A stretch of DNA of 64,000 bases from Chloroflexota bacterium (GCA_028287745.1 JAQBPB010000071.1:17930-81929), one strand, 5' to 3'; positions 45,259 to 55,650 are shown, counted from the stretch's first letter. Notes: a model not told the origin generated them from the sequence alone. Made by a program: numbers and translations.

Positions 45259-46770
45259 TTAGCTATTCCGGAACCCGGCCAGCAAAAGCTTGCGGGACGA
45301 CGGAACGGTAGTTTCAGCCGCCGGAAGCCAGAAACGGACACTCGTTCCCTTTTGTATCTCGCTGGTAATACTAACTTCGCCGCCTAATACCTGGATAGTA
45401 TCCCTGACTATCGCCAGGCCCAGGCCGGTCCCGCCGGTCTTGCGGTCGCGACTCTTGTCCACCCGGTAGAACCGCTCAAAGACAAAGGGCAGGTGTTCCG
45501 CCGGAATCCCGCTCCCCGTATCCTTAACCTCAAACCAGATAATACCGTGCGGCTGGCCGCGCAAGCGCTCGGGAGCCGAAATAGATAGGCTGATGGTACC
45601 GCCCGCCGGGGTATAGCGCAGCGAATTATCGACCAGGTTACTTAAAACTTGTTTGATAGCATCCGTATCAACCGTCACCTGGGGTTCTTCAATACCGTCC
45701 CCTACATTCAGTTCCAGCTTGACCTGAGCCTGATCGGCCTGGGGCTTAAAGCGGTCAATGACCATTTTGGCCGGGACCCTGGCCGGTAAGGTTTCGACAT
45801 TCAACCGCTCCAGGGACTGTTCATTGGTCATCCAGATGCGTAAAGAGTCGACCATACGCGTGACGTGCCGGACTTCCTGCAAAATATGAGTGTACATCTC
45901 CTGCTGGCGCTGGGGGCTGCGGGCTAACCCATCACGCAGGACTTCGGTATAGCCCTGGATGGAGGCCAGGGGAGTGCGCAGTTCGTGGGCGACATCGGCC
46001 AGCAACTCTTTTCGTTTTTGCTCGGTTAAACGCAGCGCCCGGGCCATTTTGTTAAAACTGGCGGCCAACCGGCCCAGGTCATCCTTACCTTCATTAGCCA
46101 GAACCAGGCTGTAATTGCCATCGGCGATCCGTTCGCTGGCTTTTTCGAGGGCCTTGAGGGGCTTTATAATGGTACGGGCCAGTATCCAACCCACCAGTAC
46201 GGCGCAAATTGCCGCTACCAGGCTACCCAGCATCGAAGACTGCACCACCGGACTCAGCAGCCGGGCTTCCGGGTCCGTATCTATGGACCGGTTACCCGGT
46301 TTAGGGCCGCCCTGCCCCGGCGGGCCATTCAGACCGGAAGTCATAATGGGTTCGCCGGTAGTTGAGCCGGTTCTAATTACGGTCGTTACCGGCAGGCCCG
46401 TATCGCGCAAAATATTTACAAAGACCCCATAGTAGCTGGCCGCGTCACTCCGAAAAGTCTGACGGATTTGGGCTAACTGGTTTTCCGGCGTAAGGTTGGA
46501 GTTATTTATAATAGTTTTAAGCCGGTCAACCGTTTCCTGGGCCGGTACTTCGGTACTTTTGCGAACGTCCTTGGCCTGGTTAAAAGCGCTGCTGAGTTTA
46601 TTTTCCAGGTCTTTGGTCTGGTTGGTAATTATAATGTTGAAAATAACCACTGATGCGACGGTCGTCAGGATAGCTATACCGGCCAGGCTAAGGATAAACC
46701 GGGTACTGAGGCTAAAACGGCCCCGGCTCAGGCGGCTTATAAGGCGACGAGGTATTGAAAAAAATACCAT
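45259..46770 (-). CDS. Membrane sensor histidine kinase (HAMP-HisKA-HATPase)
   Basis: A 503-residue kinase. Membrane helices at about 25-48 and 181-203 bracket an extracellular sensor of ~130 residues. HAMP spans about 200-252 (IIKPLKALEKASERIADGNY). Phosphoacceptor His262 sits in VAHELRTPLAS. HATPase motifs are NLVDNSLRYTP, DTGSGIP, FERFYR and GGTGLGLAIV. Overlaps its response regulator by one base (TAATG). Envelope stress type (BaeS/MprB-like); stimulus unknown. Confidence 0.92.
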   Translation of the reverse strand: MVFFSIPRRLISRLSRGRFSLSTRFILSLAGIAILTTVASVVIFNIIITNQTKDLENKLSSAFNQAKDVRKSTEVPAQETVDRLKTIINNSNLTPENQLAQIRQTFRSDAASYYGVFVNILRDTGLPVTTVIRTGSTTGEPIMTSGLNGPPGQGGPKPGNRSIDTDPEARLLSPVVQSSMLGSLVAAICAVLVGWILARTIIKPLKALEKASERIADGNYSLVLANEGKDDLGRLAASFNKMARALRLTEQKRKELLADVAHELRTPLASIQGYTEVLRDGLARSPQRQQEMYTHILQEVRHVTRMVDSLRIWMTNEQSLERLNVETLPARVPAKMVIDRFKPQADQAQVKLELNVGDGIEEPQVTVDTDAIKQVLSNLVDNSLRYTPAGGTISLSISAPERLRGQPHGIIWFEVKDTGSGIPAEHLPFVFERFYRVDKSRDRKTGGTGLGLAIVRDTIQVLGGEVSITSEIQKGTSVRFWLPAAETTVPSSRKLLLAGFRNS

Positions 46771-47540
46771 TAAAGGGCCTCCTTCCCCAGTTTATACCCG
46801 ATGCCGTGGACCGTTTCAATCAGTTTAGGGTTGGGCAGCTTGGACCGCAGGTTGGAAATATGGACCCCGACGGCCCTGGAGGCAACCAGCGAATCGCAAT
46901 CATACAGATTCTCTTCCAGTTCGGTCTTGCTGTAAACCCGGCCAGGGCGGCGGGCCAGGGTCAGCAACAGTTCGTATTCTTTATTGGTCAGGGTTGGCAC
47001 AAGCTGGCCGTTGTATATAACTTCGCGGCTGTCCCGGTTAATAGTCAGCTTGCCAATACTGAACAGGCTGTTCTCAAGCTCGTTGCTTTCAGTAGGCAAG
47101 ACCGGCGTAGAGACGGTGCTAACTTGCTTCTCTAAACGCCGGAAGATTACCCGGATACGGGCCATCAGCTCGCGTGGGCTGAAAGGTTTAGTTACATAGT
47201 CATCCGCGCCGATTTCCAGCCCAAGTAATTTATCAACTTCTTCGCAGCGGGCCGTAACCATTATGATCGGTACATCACTGGTAGCCCGGATGCGGCGGCA
47301 GACTTCCACACCGTCCAGGCCGGGCAGCATCAGGTCAAGCAAGACAAAGTCAGGCTGTTCGGAATGAAAGCAGGTCAGGCCGTCCAGGCCGTCGCGCTCG
47401 TAACTGACCTCATAGCCCTCAGCTTTACAATAGATTGTCAGGTAATCAGCAATGGTCGGCTCATCCTCGATAATAAGAATGTGCCTGGCTTTACCCAGCT
47501 TTGGAAATTTTTCTTCACCTATTGATGATTGCATTGACAT
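46770..47540 (-). CDS. OmpR/PhoB-family response regulator
   Basis: A 256-residue regulator. Receiver: acidic pair in IIEDEP, phospho-acceptor Asp69 in LLDLMLPG, Thr in MVTAR and Lys in TKPFSP. The C-terminal winged helix has LTNKEYELLLTLARRPGRVYSKTEL and VGVHISNLRSKL. The N-terminal ~17 residues are an extra tail. It controls transcription in response to the kinase that follows and overlaps it. Targets unknown. Confidence 0.93.
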   Translation of the reverse strand: MSMQSSIGEEKFPKLGKARHILIIEDEPTIADYLTIYCKAEGYEVSYERDGLDGLTCFHSEQPDFVLLDLMLPGLDGVEVCRRIRATSDVPIIMVTARCEEVDKLLGLEIGADDYVTKPFSPRELMARIRVIFRRLEKQVSTVSTPVLPTESNELENSLFSIGKLTINRDSREVIYNGQLVPTLTNKEYELLLTLARRPGRVYSKTELEENLYDCDSLVASRAVGVHISNLRSKLPNPKLIETVHGIGYKLGKEAL

Positions 47541-47714
47541 ATTACTACCCGGTTTTTATTAAATTTAAAAGTCGCTATCTTAAATCTTATCATACTGCGC
47601 CATACATTAGATTGTAAGTACGTAAATTTTTTGCAAACTTTGTTCTTGACTATTTGCGGCACAGGGGTTGCTTTCTTATTTAGCGGGCCGTTTTAGATGC
47701 GAAAGGGGAGAACC

Positions 47715-48596
47715 TTGCCGGAAGGACCGACAATCAAGAATATGGCAGACCGGTTGCGGGCCGCTTTAACCGGCCAGGTGATTACCGGGGCAAGTTCGCG
47801 TTACAAAAAATCTCGTGAAGAAGATTGGCCCACTTTACTGGTAGGGCGCACTATTATGGGCGTCCGCAGCCACGGCAAGAATCTCTTTATTGATTTAAGC
47901 GAAGGCTATATCATTTACAGCCATATGCTGATGTGGGGTAGCTGGCATATATATGAACCGGGTGAGGAATGGCGCAAAGCCGAAAAGTTAGCCCGGCTGG
48001 TGCTGGAAACGCCTGGGAAAGTAGCGGTCCTCTTTAACGCGCCCCTGTGCGACGTAATACCGCCCGAACACCTGCAAGACCACAAGACTTCCGCCCTGGG
48101 GCCTGACCTGCTGGCGCCGGATTTCGACCGGGCCGAAGTCTGGAGAAGAATCCAATTACCGGAGAACCGGGAAAAGGAACTGGGTGAAATTAGCCTGGAC
48201 CAGACAGTTTTAACCGGTATTGGCAATATCCTCAAGTCGGAAATTCTTTTCCAGGCCGGGTTACATCCGCTAAAACCGGCCGCTTCCCTGGATGAAAATG
48301 AATTTGAAGATTTTATCAACTACAGCCTTGAGTTGTTGCAAAGCTCTTACGAAAAAGGAATGCGTAAAAGCTTTATCCCGGACTGGATGCGGCCCGAGAT
48401 TACCAGTTTTGGCTTTGTCTACCGGCGCCGGAACAGCCCCTGCCATCTCTGCCAGACCCCGATTGAAATGATTCGCCAGGGTGAAATGCAGCGGTCAACC
48501 TATTTCTGCCCGACCTGCCAGCCCCTGGCAGGGCCGGTTATCCCTTTTCAGGAACGGCTTAAACCCCTGCAGCAAACTCTCCGCCCTACCGGCTAA
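47715..48596 (+). CDS. Fpg/Nei-family DNA glycosylase
   Basis: A 293-residue bifunctional glycosylase/AP lyase removing oxidised bases. The catalytic Pro must be residue 2; only the TTG at 47715 gives Met-Pro-Glu-Gly-Pro-Thr, so it is the start even though an ATG lies 18 bases upstream at 47697. GGGGAG precedes it. The H2TH segment has TGIGNILKSEILF; the C-terminal zinc finger has CHLCQTP and CPTCQ. PEGPTI rather than PELPEV points to the Nei side of the family. Monocistronic. Confidence 0.92.
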   Translation: MPEGPTIKNMADRLRAALTGQVITGASSRYKKSREEDWPTLLVGRTIMGVRSHGKNLFIDLSEGYIIYSHMLMWGSWHIYEPGEEWRKAEKLARLVLETPGKVAVLFNAPLCDVIPPEHLQDHKTSALGPDLLAPDFDRAEVWRRIQLPENREKELGEISLDQTVLTGIGNILKSEILFQAGLHPLKPAASLDENEFEDFINYSLELLQSSYEKGMRKSFIPDWMRPEITSFGFVYRRRNSPCHLCQTPIEMIRQGEMQRSTYFCPTCQPLAGPVIPFQERLKPLQQTLRPTG

Positions 48597-48817
48597 AGCC
48601 CGGCTGTTAGTACTAAGCGTCACCCGCAGTTCTTTGTAATTTCTTTGTAAATAATTTCCATAATCACAATCCTTTCCGGTCACAAACTGCTAGAATTAAA
48701 CTAATATAGGCGATTGCTTATTTTAACCCTATTATTTGCCTTTTCTACAAAGACGAGAATATTATTTCCTGTTAAACAATATCCCCTGCTTTTAGTTGAC
48801 CTAAGAGGATTTTAAAG

Positions 48818-51346
48818 ATGGAAGAGTCTAAAGATTTAGCGCCGGTTGGTGAGGAAAATGTCCCCACCAGGACTCCGGTTGCGCCTGGCCCAGAAATTAA
48901 AACCCCTGGTAAAGTAACTTCGGCCGCCGATGCCGAGGGCTTAGAAACTGTTCCGGGAAGCCGGGGAGGTGGCCTTGGACCGGCCACCGGCAGTGGGGCA
49001 GCCCTGGGAAGGCCAATTATCCGCACTCGCCCTGCTCCCCGCAAGCGGCCCAATCCCTGGGGATGGGTCTTTGTAGTTTTGTTAGCGGCCGCCGCCGGAG
49101 CAGGTACCTTTTTATATGTACGTAGCCAGCAGACCAACCCGGCTTTTGTAGGGTCAACCACCGCCGTTAGCTCCCGTTTACCGGTGAGTGTCGCGATTAG
49201 CGCTAACGGTCAGGTCCAGGCAAACGCCGATTTGACCGTGGCTTTTAGCTCTGCCGGAACCATCACCAAACTAAACAAAAAATTAGGCGATAAAGTCGAT
49301 GCCGGGGAAACCCTGGCTGAAATTGATAATTCCGACCTGCAATTTGCCCTTAAAAGCGCCCAGGCTTCTTATGACCAGCAACTGGCCGCCTACAATACGT
49401 CCATCGCCGGGGCCACTCAGAAAGACCTGGATGTCGCGCAGGCCCAGGTAGACTCGGCCAAAGCCAGCTATAATAAAACCGTTAACGGCACCGCTACCGC
49501 CGAAGATATTACGGCCGCGAACGCTTCGATAGCCAGTTCCAGCGGCCAGATCAATACGGCCAACGCCCAGATTAAAAGCGCCGCCGCCAAACTGGCCCAG
49601 GATAGGGCCGGCGGTAACCCGGCCGATATCGCCGCCGCTAAATCGTCCATCAGTGCCGCCCAGGCTTCTTTAGCCAACGCCAAAGCCCAGCAGGCCAAAG
49701 TGCTGGCCGGAAATGACGCCGCCACCATTGCGGCGGCCCAGGCCACTTATGACCAGGCTGTAGCTAACTCCGAAAAAACCCTCAGCCAGTTAAGACTGGC
49801 AATTTCCAGCAACCAGTTTGCCAAAGAAACCGCCCTTAACACTCTTAAAGATGCCCAGGACAAGTACCAGACCACCAAAGCTAACAACCGGAACGGCGAT
49901 GGCACTCTGAAATCCAACCTGACCCAGGCCCAGATTGATGCCGAAACGGCGGCTTTACGGGCGATGCAAGATGCCCAGTCGGCTTATAACAAATCGGACC
50001 TGGTCCTTAACGACTCCAATGTCCAGTTGCAGACTTCAACCCGAACTCTGCAATCAACCATAGATAATGCCAAAGCCCAGCTCGAAAAGACCAGGGCCGG
50101 GCCGACCCAGGCCGATATCCTTGCTGCCGAGGCTTCGGTAGCTTCGGCGCAGTCAGGGCTTGACTCGGCTAACAAGGCGCTTCTGGCCCTTTCCCCAACC
50201 GAGGCCACTATCGCCGCCGATGAAGCTTCCCTGGCTTCGGCGCAGCAATCGCTTATCTCGGCCCAGGCCGGGATAGCCTCTTCCCAGGCCAGCCTTGCCA
50301 AGTTGCGCGGCGGAACCCCGGACGATGTCACTACCGCTGCGGCCAGCGTCAAGCAAGCCCAGGCGACCCTCGACGATTTAAAGGCCGGACCCAAACCGAA
50401 CGATATCGCGATTGCCAAGGCGCAACTGGCCGTATCGCAAACCTCGCTGGATAAAGCTAAGGCCGCCCTGGGTGCCGCCCTCCTCAAATCCCCTATCAGC
50501 GGTACGGTTATTTCATCCACGGTCACTATGGGCCAGGTTGTATCGGCTTCTACGGTGATTTATGAAGTGGTAGACATGAGCAGCCTGCACGTAGATGTAA
50601 ACGTCGGTGAAACCGATATTGCTAAAATCAAAGAAAATATGCCCGTGGCGCTTAACTTGGACGGTATTTCCAACAAAAGTTTTACCGGGAAAGTTACTTT
50701 TATTTCTTCCAAGGCGGTTGTTACCAGTAACGTGGTTAACTTTACCGCTACGGTAACGCTTGACCAGGGGACCGCCAACAGCCTGTTAGAAGCTTACCCG
50801 GCCGAGTTTGCCAGGATGCTACAGCGGCCTACCGGCGCTCAGGGCCAGCAAGGTCAAATCGGGACCGGCACGCCCGGTGCGGCTACTACGCCTGGCGCAA
50901 ACGCGGGTACAGGCACAGGCGGGCAACTGCCACGCGGCTTTGGCGCCGGGCTGGCGACCGCCACCGGGATTTGCGGCTACACTTTAAGCAGCGCCGCCAG
51001 CACCGAGCAGCCCAAGATTGGTATGACCGCCAATGTCACCTTCTGCCTTAACTTGAAAGCGGGCATCCTGTCGGTCCCCAACCGGGCTATCAAGACCCGC
51101 ACCGTTAGCGGCCAGCGCACCAGCTATGTCACAGTCCTGCTTGATGCCAAAACCAATAAGACCGAGGACCACAACATTCTAACCGGCCTGGTTGGCGACT
51201 CTTACACCGAAATCACCGGTGGTGATATCAAGGAAGGTGACCTGATTGTAATCAGCACTACCCCTACCAATACTGTCACAACCACAGGCGGCTTCGGTGG
51301 CGGTGGATTTGGCGGCGGTGGCGGCGGCGTGATCCCAGGCCGATAA
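48818..51346 (+). CDS. MacA/HlyD-type efflux adaptor with very long coiled-coil hairpin
   Basis: An 842-residue membrane-fusion-type adaptor, about twice the usual MacA length. A ~80-residue disordered cytosolic start, one membrane helix (81-102), then a first lipoyl half (VQANADLTVAFSSAGTITKL), a ~400-residue Ala/Gln/Ser-rich coiled coil (about 170-555), the second lipoyl half (LLKSPISGTVISSTV) and a beta-barrel (VDVNVGETDIAKI). Late parts include a Gly/Thr-rich insert and a Gly-rich GGFGGGG tail. Upstream of a MacB-type ATPase and permease, so it links an exporter to the envelope. Confidence 0.87.
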   Translation: MEESKDLAPVGEENVPTRTPVAPGPEIKTPGKVTSAADAEGLETVPGSRGGGLGPATGSGAALGRPIIRTRPAPRKRPNPWGWVFVVLLAAAAGAGTFLYVRSQQTNPAFVGSTTAVSSRLPVSVAISANGQVQANADLTVAFSSAGTITKLNKKLGDKVDAGETLAEIDNSDLQFALKSAQASYDQQLAAYNTSIAGATQKDLDVAQAQVDSAKASYNKTVNGTATAEDITAANASIASSSGQINTANAQIKSAAAKLAQDRAGGNPADIAAAKSSISAAQASLANAKAQQAKVLAGNDAATIAAAQATYDQAVANSEKTLSQLRLAISSNQFAKETALNTLKDAQDKYQTTKANNRNGDGTLKSNLTQAQIDAETAALRAMQDAQSAYNKSDLVLNDSNVQLQTSTRTLQSTIDNAKAQLEKTRAGPTQADILAAEASVASAQSGLDSANKALLALSPTEATIAADEASLASAQQSLISAQAGIASSQASLAKLRGGTPDDVTTAAASVKQAQATLDDLKAGPKPNDIAIAKAQLAVSQTSLDKAKAALGAALLKSPISGTVISSTVTMGQVVSASTVIYEVVDMSSLHVDVNVGETDIAKIKENMPVALNLDGISNKSFTGKVTFISSKAVVTSNVVNFTATVTLDQGTANSLLEAYPAEFARMLQRPTGAQGQQGQIGTGTPGAATTPGANAGTGTGGQLPRGFGAGLATATGICGYTLSSAASTEQPKIGMTANVTFCLNLKAGILSVPNRAIKTRTVSGQRTSYVTVLLDAKTNKTEDHNILTGLVGDSYTEITGGDIKEGDLIVISTTPTNTVTTTGGFGGGGFGGGGGGVIPGR

Positions 51347-51380
51347 GCTTAAAGCTTACTATTAAAGAAGGTATAAGCTT

Positions 51381-52121
51381 ATGATAAAAGTAACCGAGGT
51401 TACTAAAACTTACTGGATGGGGGAAGTCGAAGTTAATGCTTTAAGAGGTGTTTCCTTCGAAGTCCATGATGGCGAAATGGTCGCCATCATGGGGCCTTCC
51501 GGCTCCGGTAAGTCCACCCTGATGAATATCCTGGGCGTGTTGGACCAGCCCAGCACCGGCAGTTATCAAATTGATGACGAAGAAGTGGCTACGATGGGCG
51601 AAACCCAGATGGCGGAAATTCGCAACCGTAAGATTGGCTTTGTCTTTCAGAGCTTCAACCTGCTGCCGCGCCTGACCGCCCTGGCGAACGTTGAACTGCC
51701 CATGCTTTATTCGGGTATGTTCGGCCGGGCCGAACGCCACGAACGGGCCACCGCCGCCCTGGAATCAGTCGGCCTGGGCGATAGGCTTGACCATAAGCCC
51801 AAAGAACTTTCCGGCGGCCAGCAGCAGCGCGTGGCGATTGCCCGTTCGCTGGTAAATGACCCCAGCATTATCCTGGCCGATGAGCCAACCGGAGCCCTGG
51901 ACAGCCATTCGACCGAAGAAGTACTGGGGATTTTCCAGCGGCTTAACTATGAACAGGGTATTACGGTGGTATTTGTAACCCACGAACAAGAAGTCGCCGA
52001 CCATTGCCGCCGGATTATCCGGGTCCGCGATGGCCTGGTCGAGAGCGACAAGTATTTACCGGACCAGCGCTGGACTCACCAGTCGTTGCCCGGCGTTGAG
52101 CAGGGATTGGTAAAGAGGTAG
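51381..52121 (+). CDS. ABC transporter ATPase (MacB/LolD family)
   Basis: A 246-residue ATPase of the MacB-LolD-FtsE group. Walker [10 protein letters not shown] (about 38-46), Q-loop [13 protein letters not shown], signature LSGGQQQR, Walker [13 protein letters not shown] and switch His in FVTHE are all present. It powers the mechanotransmission permease encoded one base further on. The tail extends past the usual end by ~15 residues. Operon with the adaptor and permease. Confidence 0.93.
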   Translation: MIKVTEVTKTYWMGEVEVNALRGVSFEVHDGEMVAIMGPSGSGKSTLMNILGVLDQPSTGSYQIDDEEVATMGETQMAEIRNRKIGFVFQSFNLLPRLTALANVELPMLYSGMFGRAERHERATAALESVGLGDRLDHKPKELSGGQQQRVAIARSLVNDPSIILADEPTGALDSHSTEEVLGIFQRLNYEQGITVVFVTHEQEVADHCRRIIRVRDGLVESDKYLPDQRWTHQSLPGVEQGLVKR

Positions 52122-52122
52122 T

Positions 52123-53370
52123 ATGAATATTATTGAAAGTTTCAAGATAGCCCTAACCAGCCTGGCTTCCAACAAAATGCGCTCCCTGCTCACCATGCTG
52201 GGTATCATAATCGGCGTGGGCGCGGTGATCGCCCTGCAGAGCATCGGTGAGGGCGTTGTCGCCAGCAGCATGGCCCGCCTGACGGCCAACGGCACCAACT
52301 TGATTACTGTTTCGCCGTCCAGCCAGTCTTCCGGCGGTATTGCCCAGTCCACTACCAATGCCAACCTGACCCTGGAAGATGCCGAAGCCATGACCGACAC
52401 CACCCGGATAACTTCCGCCCTGGCGGTTGCCCCGGAACTGCGCACCAACGGGCAACTGGTCTACAACTCTAAAAACACGGTCGGCCAGGGAGTGGGCACC
52501 ACCCCGGCCTATCCCCAGGTGCGCGACCTGGTGGTAGCTAATGGAGATTGGTTTAGCGACTCGGATGTGGCCCAATCCCGCACCGTAATCGTCCTGGGCG
52601 CAACCATCGCCACCACCCTTTTCTCAGACGAAGACCCGCTCAATAAGACCATCAAGCTCAACCGGATTAACTTCACGGTAGTGGGCGTCCTTACCGCTAA
52701 AGGCGGGACCGGGTTCGGGTCGCTGGACAACCAGATTTATGTGCCCATAACCACCGCCCAGAAACGATTGGCCGGAAACCGCCAGCAAGGGGTTGCCGGG
52801 GTGGGTAAAACTATTAACTCAATTGTGGCAAAGGCGGACGCGCCCAATAACGTTGAAAAACTGATCAGTCAGATGACCGATTTGTTGCGGGAACGCCACA
52901 AAATCAGCGGCAGCCAGTCGGATGACTTCCAGGTGGTAAACCAGCAAGACCTTTTGCAGACTGCCAGGGACCAGGCGGCTACCTACACTATCTTCCTGCT
53001 GGTGATAGCTTCCATTTCGCTCTTTGTGGGCGGCATCGGCATTATGAATATTATGCTGGTAACAGTAACCGAACGGACCCGCGAGATTGGCATTCGCAAA
53101 GCCATCGGAGCTAAACCGTCCGATATCCTGGTCCAGTTCATGATAGAAAGCATCAGTATTTGCTTCGTCGGCGGGTTGATCGGGGTAGTGGTAGGTGTAA
53201 TCTCATCTATAATTGTCGGTAAGACCGTACCGAGTTTGCCAACCCTGCTTAGTCCTTCGGTTATTGTTATCGCGGTGGGTTTCGCCGTGGCGGTCGGCTT
53301 ATTCTTCGGGATTTATCCGGCGCGGCGGGCCAGTAAACTGAACCCGATTGACGCCCTTCGCTACGATTAA
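52123..53370 (+). CDS. MacB-type ABC transporter permease
   Basis: A 415-residue permease with the MacB/LolC layout: N-terminal membrane helix after NKMRSLLTMLGIIIGVGAV, an extracytoplasmic MacB-PCD domain (about 45-280), and three C-terminal helices of the FtsX domain (about 285-405). The FtsX domain has TEREREIGIRKAIGA-type motif (TERTREIGIRKAIGA). RBS AAAGAGG. Together with the ATPase and adaptor it would extrude peptides, lipids or drugs. A hairpin terminator follows. Confidence 0.93.
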   Translation: MNIIESFKIALTSLASNKMRSLLTMLGIIIGVGAVIALQSIGEGVVASSMARLTANGTNLITVSPSSQSSGGIAQSTTNANLTLEDAEAMTDTTRITSALAVAPELRTNGQLVYNSKNTVGQGVGTTPAYPQVRDLVVANGDWFSDSDVAQSRTVIVLGATIATTLFSDEDPLNKTIKLNRINFTVVGVLTAKGGTGFGSLDNQIYVPITTAQKRLAGNRQQGVAGVGKTINSIVAKADAPNNVEKLISQMTDLLRERHKISGSQSDDFQVVNQQDLLQTARDQAATYTIFLLVIASISLFVGGIGIMNIMLVTVTERTREIGIRKAIGAKPSDILVQFMIESISICFVGGLIGVVVGVISSIIVGKTVPSLPTLLSPSVIVIAVGFAVAVGLFFGIYPARRASKLNPIDALRYD

Positions 53371-53431
53371 ACCCTTTTACTCAGGAGTTTTTATTGCTGA
53401 GCAGGTTTTACACAAACCTGTCAGAAAATAT

Positions 53432-53482
53432 AATGGCAGGCCGGATTTGTTACTAGGGTGCAATTTCCGGCCTGCCATTTTG
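53432..53482 (+). terminator. Rho-independent terminator of the exporter operon
   Basis: A 14-bp stem (53432-53445 with 53466-53479), 20-base loop, then a short T-run. Confidence 0.7.
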
Positions 53483-53644
53483 TTGCCTGCTTTTAAAGTA
53501 ATTAATTCAATAAAACAAATTCTGTCGAATTAGTTAGCTTTAACCGGAAAGGGCTGGTAAAATAAGGTCGCTAGCTGCTCAAATTTTGATTTTTACTTAT
53601 ATATCTTATTTATTGGATAATATTAACAAGGAAAATATATACAA

Positions 53645-54769
53645 ATGGATCTCTTAAACCAACCCAAATTGGGTTCACAAGAAACAGAAACTGCTCATTT
53701 ATTCAGCCCACTCACCATCAGGGGAATTACCTTTAAAAACCGGATTATGGTCTCACCGATGTGCATGTACAGCTCCGAGGATGGCTTTGCCAACGACTGG
53801 CACCTGGTCCACCTGGGTTCCCGGGCGGTCGGTGGGGCCGGGTTGGTCATTACCGAGGCTACCGCCGTAGAACCGAGAGGCCGCATTTCACCCCAGGACC
53901 TGGGTATCTGGGATGACCGGCACATAGAAAAACTGGGCCAGGTTGCCCGGTTTATAAAAGAGCAGGGCGCGGTGCCTGGCATGCAACTGGCACATGCCGG
54001 ACGCAAAGCCGGGGTTTCGCAGCCCTGGAACGGCGGCAAGCCTTTGTCGCAAGAACAGGGCGGCTGGCCGTCCGAGCTGGTCGGGCCTAGCCCGGTCGCC
54101 TTCGCGGAAGAGTATTACACTCCCCAGGAACTTAGCAAAGCCGAAATCGGGGAAATCACCCGGGCCTTTGTAAAAGGCGCCCAGCGGGCCATCCAGGCCG
54201 GTTTCGAAGTGCTGGAAATTCACGGCGCGCATGGCTATCTGCTCAACGAATTCCTTTCGCCCGCCTCTAACCATCGTTCTGATGAATACGGCGGCTCGCT
54301 GGAAAACCGGGCCCGCTTTTTGCTTGAAGTTGTCCACGCTATCCGCGAAGTAATACCGGCTGAATTGCCGTTGTTTGTCCGGCTTTCGGTGACTGATTGG
54401 TTGCCCGAGAACGAGCTGCGTTTTACCCCGGACGATAGCGTAGCCCTATCAAAGTTACTGGCGAAGGCCGGAGTAGACCTGATTGACAGTTCCAGCGGCG
54501 GTGTTTCACCGAACCAGCAAATAAAACTCGGCCCGGGTTACCAGGTGCCTTTTGCCGAACAAATCAAACAGGAAGCGCCTATTCTAACGGCGGCGGTAGG
54601 GCTGATTTACGAACCCGAGCAAGCCGATAGAATTATACGCACCGGCCAGGCAGACATGGTTGCGCTGGCTCGCGAGTTACTGCGCGACCCCTACTGGCCT
54701 AATCACGCCGCCAAAAGCCTGGGCTTTGATATCAGATGGCCGGTCCAGTATGAACGGGCCAAACGGTAA
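53645..54769 (+). CDS. Old-yellow-enzyme family NAD(P)H:flavin oxidoreductase (YqjM-like)
   Basis: A 374-residue FMN TIM-barrel ene-reductase. VSPMCMYS places Cys40 where YqjM has its redox-tuning Cys. LAHAGRKA, HGAHGYLLNEFLSP and the SPASNHRSDEYGGSLENR block are the substrate and FMN motifs of the thermophilic-type OYEs. It likely reduces activated alkenes with NADPH. It is 27 bases from the 3-methyladenine glycosylase gene on the same strand. No leader signal. Confidence 0.92.
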   Translation: MDLLNQPKLGSQETETAHLFSPLTIRGITFKNRIMVSPMCMYSSEDGFANDWHLVHLGSRAVGGAGLVITEATAVEPRGRISPQDLGIWDDRHIEKLGQVARFIKEQGAVPGMQLAHAGRKAGVSQPWNGGKPLSQEQGGWPSELVGPSPVAFAEEYYTPQELSKAEIGEITRAFVKGAQRAIQAGFEVLEIHGAHGYLLNEFLSPASNHRSDEYGGSLENRARFLLEVVHAIREVIPAELPLFVRLSVTDWLPENELRFTPDDSVALSKLLAKAGVDLIDSSSGGVSPNQQIKLGPGYQVPFAEQIKQEAPILTAAVGLIYEPEQADRIIRTGQADMVALARELLRDPYWPNHAAKSLGFDIRWPVQYERAKR

Positions 54770-54796
54770 AAGGTTTTAGCTTAGAAACGAGCCTCG

Positions 54797-55450
54797 ATGA
54801 GCAGCTTGCAGGAAGCGAGTTTACCGGGAATCTTGTCCGGCGTAATACCTTCTGCTTTTTATGAACAATCAACCCTGGAGATTGCCCGGCAATTGCTGGG
54901 CAAGACCCTGGTCGTCATACCGGAAGGTGACGAATCCAGGGCGACCGCCGGAATTATCGTGGAAACCGAAGGCTACGTGGGGCCGGAGGACCCGGCCTGT
55001 CATGCCTATGTCGGACGAACCCGCCGCAACGATATTATGTGGGGGCCGCCCGGCCTGGCCTATGTCTACTTCACCTACGGCAACCACTGGATGATAAACG
55101 CGGTTACCGGGCCGGACGGCTACGCGGCGGCGGCCCTCATCCGGGCCGTCCAGCCTGTCCTGGGGGTGGAAACGATGCGGGATCGGCGCGGCTTGCACCT
55201 GTTAAAAGGTAAAGTTGAGGACCGCCAGCTAACCAACGGCCCCGGCAAACTCTGTCAGGCGATGGGCATTAACGGTTCTTATAACGGCCAACCCCTGACC
55301 GGCCCGCGTCTGTACATAGTGGAAACCCCGCTTTCCCTGCAACTGCCACCGTTTGAGGTGGTAGAAACTACCCGGATTGGTATCAGCCGGGGCAAAGATT
55401 TCCCCTGGCGTTATTATGTCAAAGGCAACCGTTACGTTTCGCGCCTGTAG
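54797..55450 (+). CDS. DNA-3-methyladenine glycosylase (AAG/MPG family)
   Basis: A 217-residue alkyladenine glycosylase. The catalytic block is IVETEGYVGPEDPACHA, where the Glu activates water; next come YVGRTRRNDIMWGPPG and YVYFTYGNHWMINAV, the nucleotide-flipping Tyr and pocket residues. NGPGKLCQAMGIN contacts DNA. Length is typical for bacterial members. Start ATG 54797, no clean ribosome site; it may be read from the OYE transcript. Removes alkylated and deaminated purines. Confidence 0.92.
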   Translation: MSSLQEASLPGILSGVIPSAFYEQSTLEIARQLLGKTLVVIPEGDESRATAGIIVETEGYVGPEDPACHAYVGRTRRNDIMWGPPGLAYVYFTYGNHWMINAVTGPDGYAAAALIRAVQPVLGVETMRDRRGLHLLKGKVEDRQLTNGPGKLCQAMGINGSYNGQPLTGPRLYIVETPLSLQLPPFEVVETTRIGISRGKDFPWRYYVKGNRYVSRL

Positions 55451-55650
55451 GTTTGTTAAGGCTTTCGAGCATAAAATCTTACCCGACCTTTAAAGGGATA
55501 TGTACCATGATTTAGCCTGGACAGCCCTTTAAGTACCGCTTCTACTTGGCAAGCGGTTAACCCGCCCTCTATAATATCCCGGCCTGTTTAATAAACTAAT
55601 AAAACTCGACTTTCGCCCAGAAAGTCATAAAATCTAGAAAGTACGGTTTA

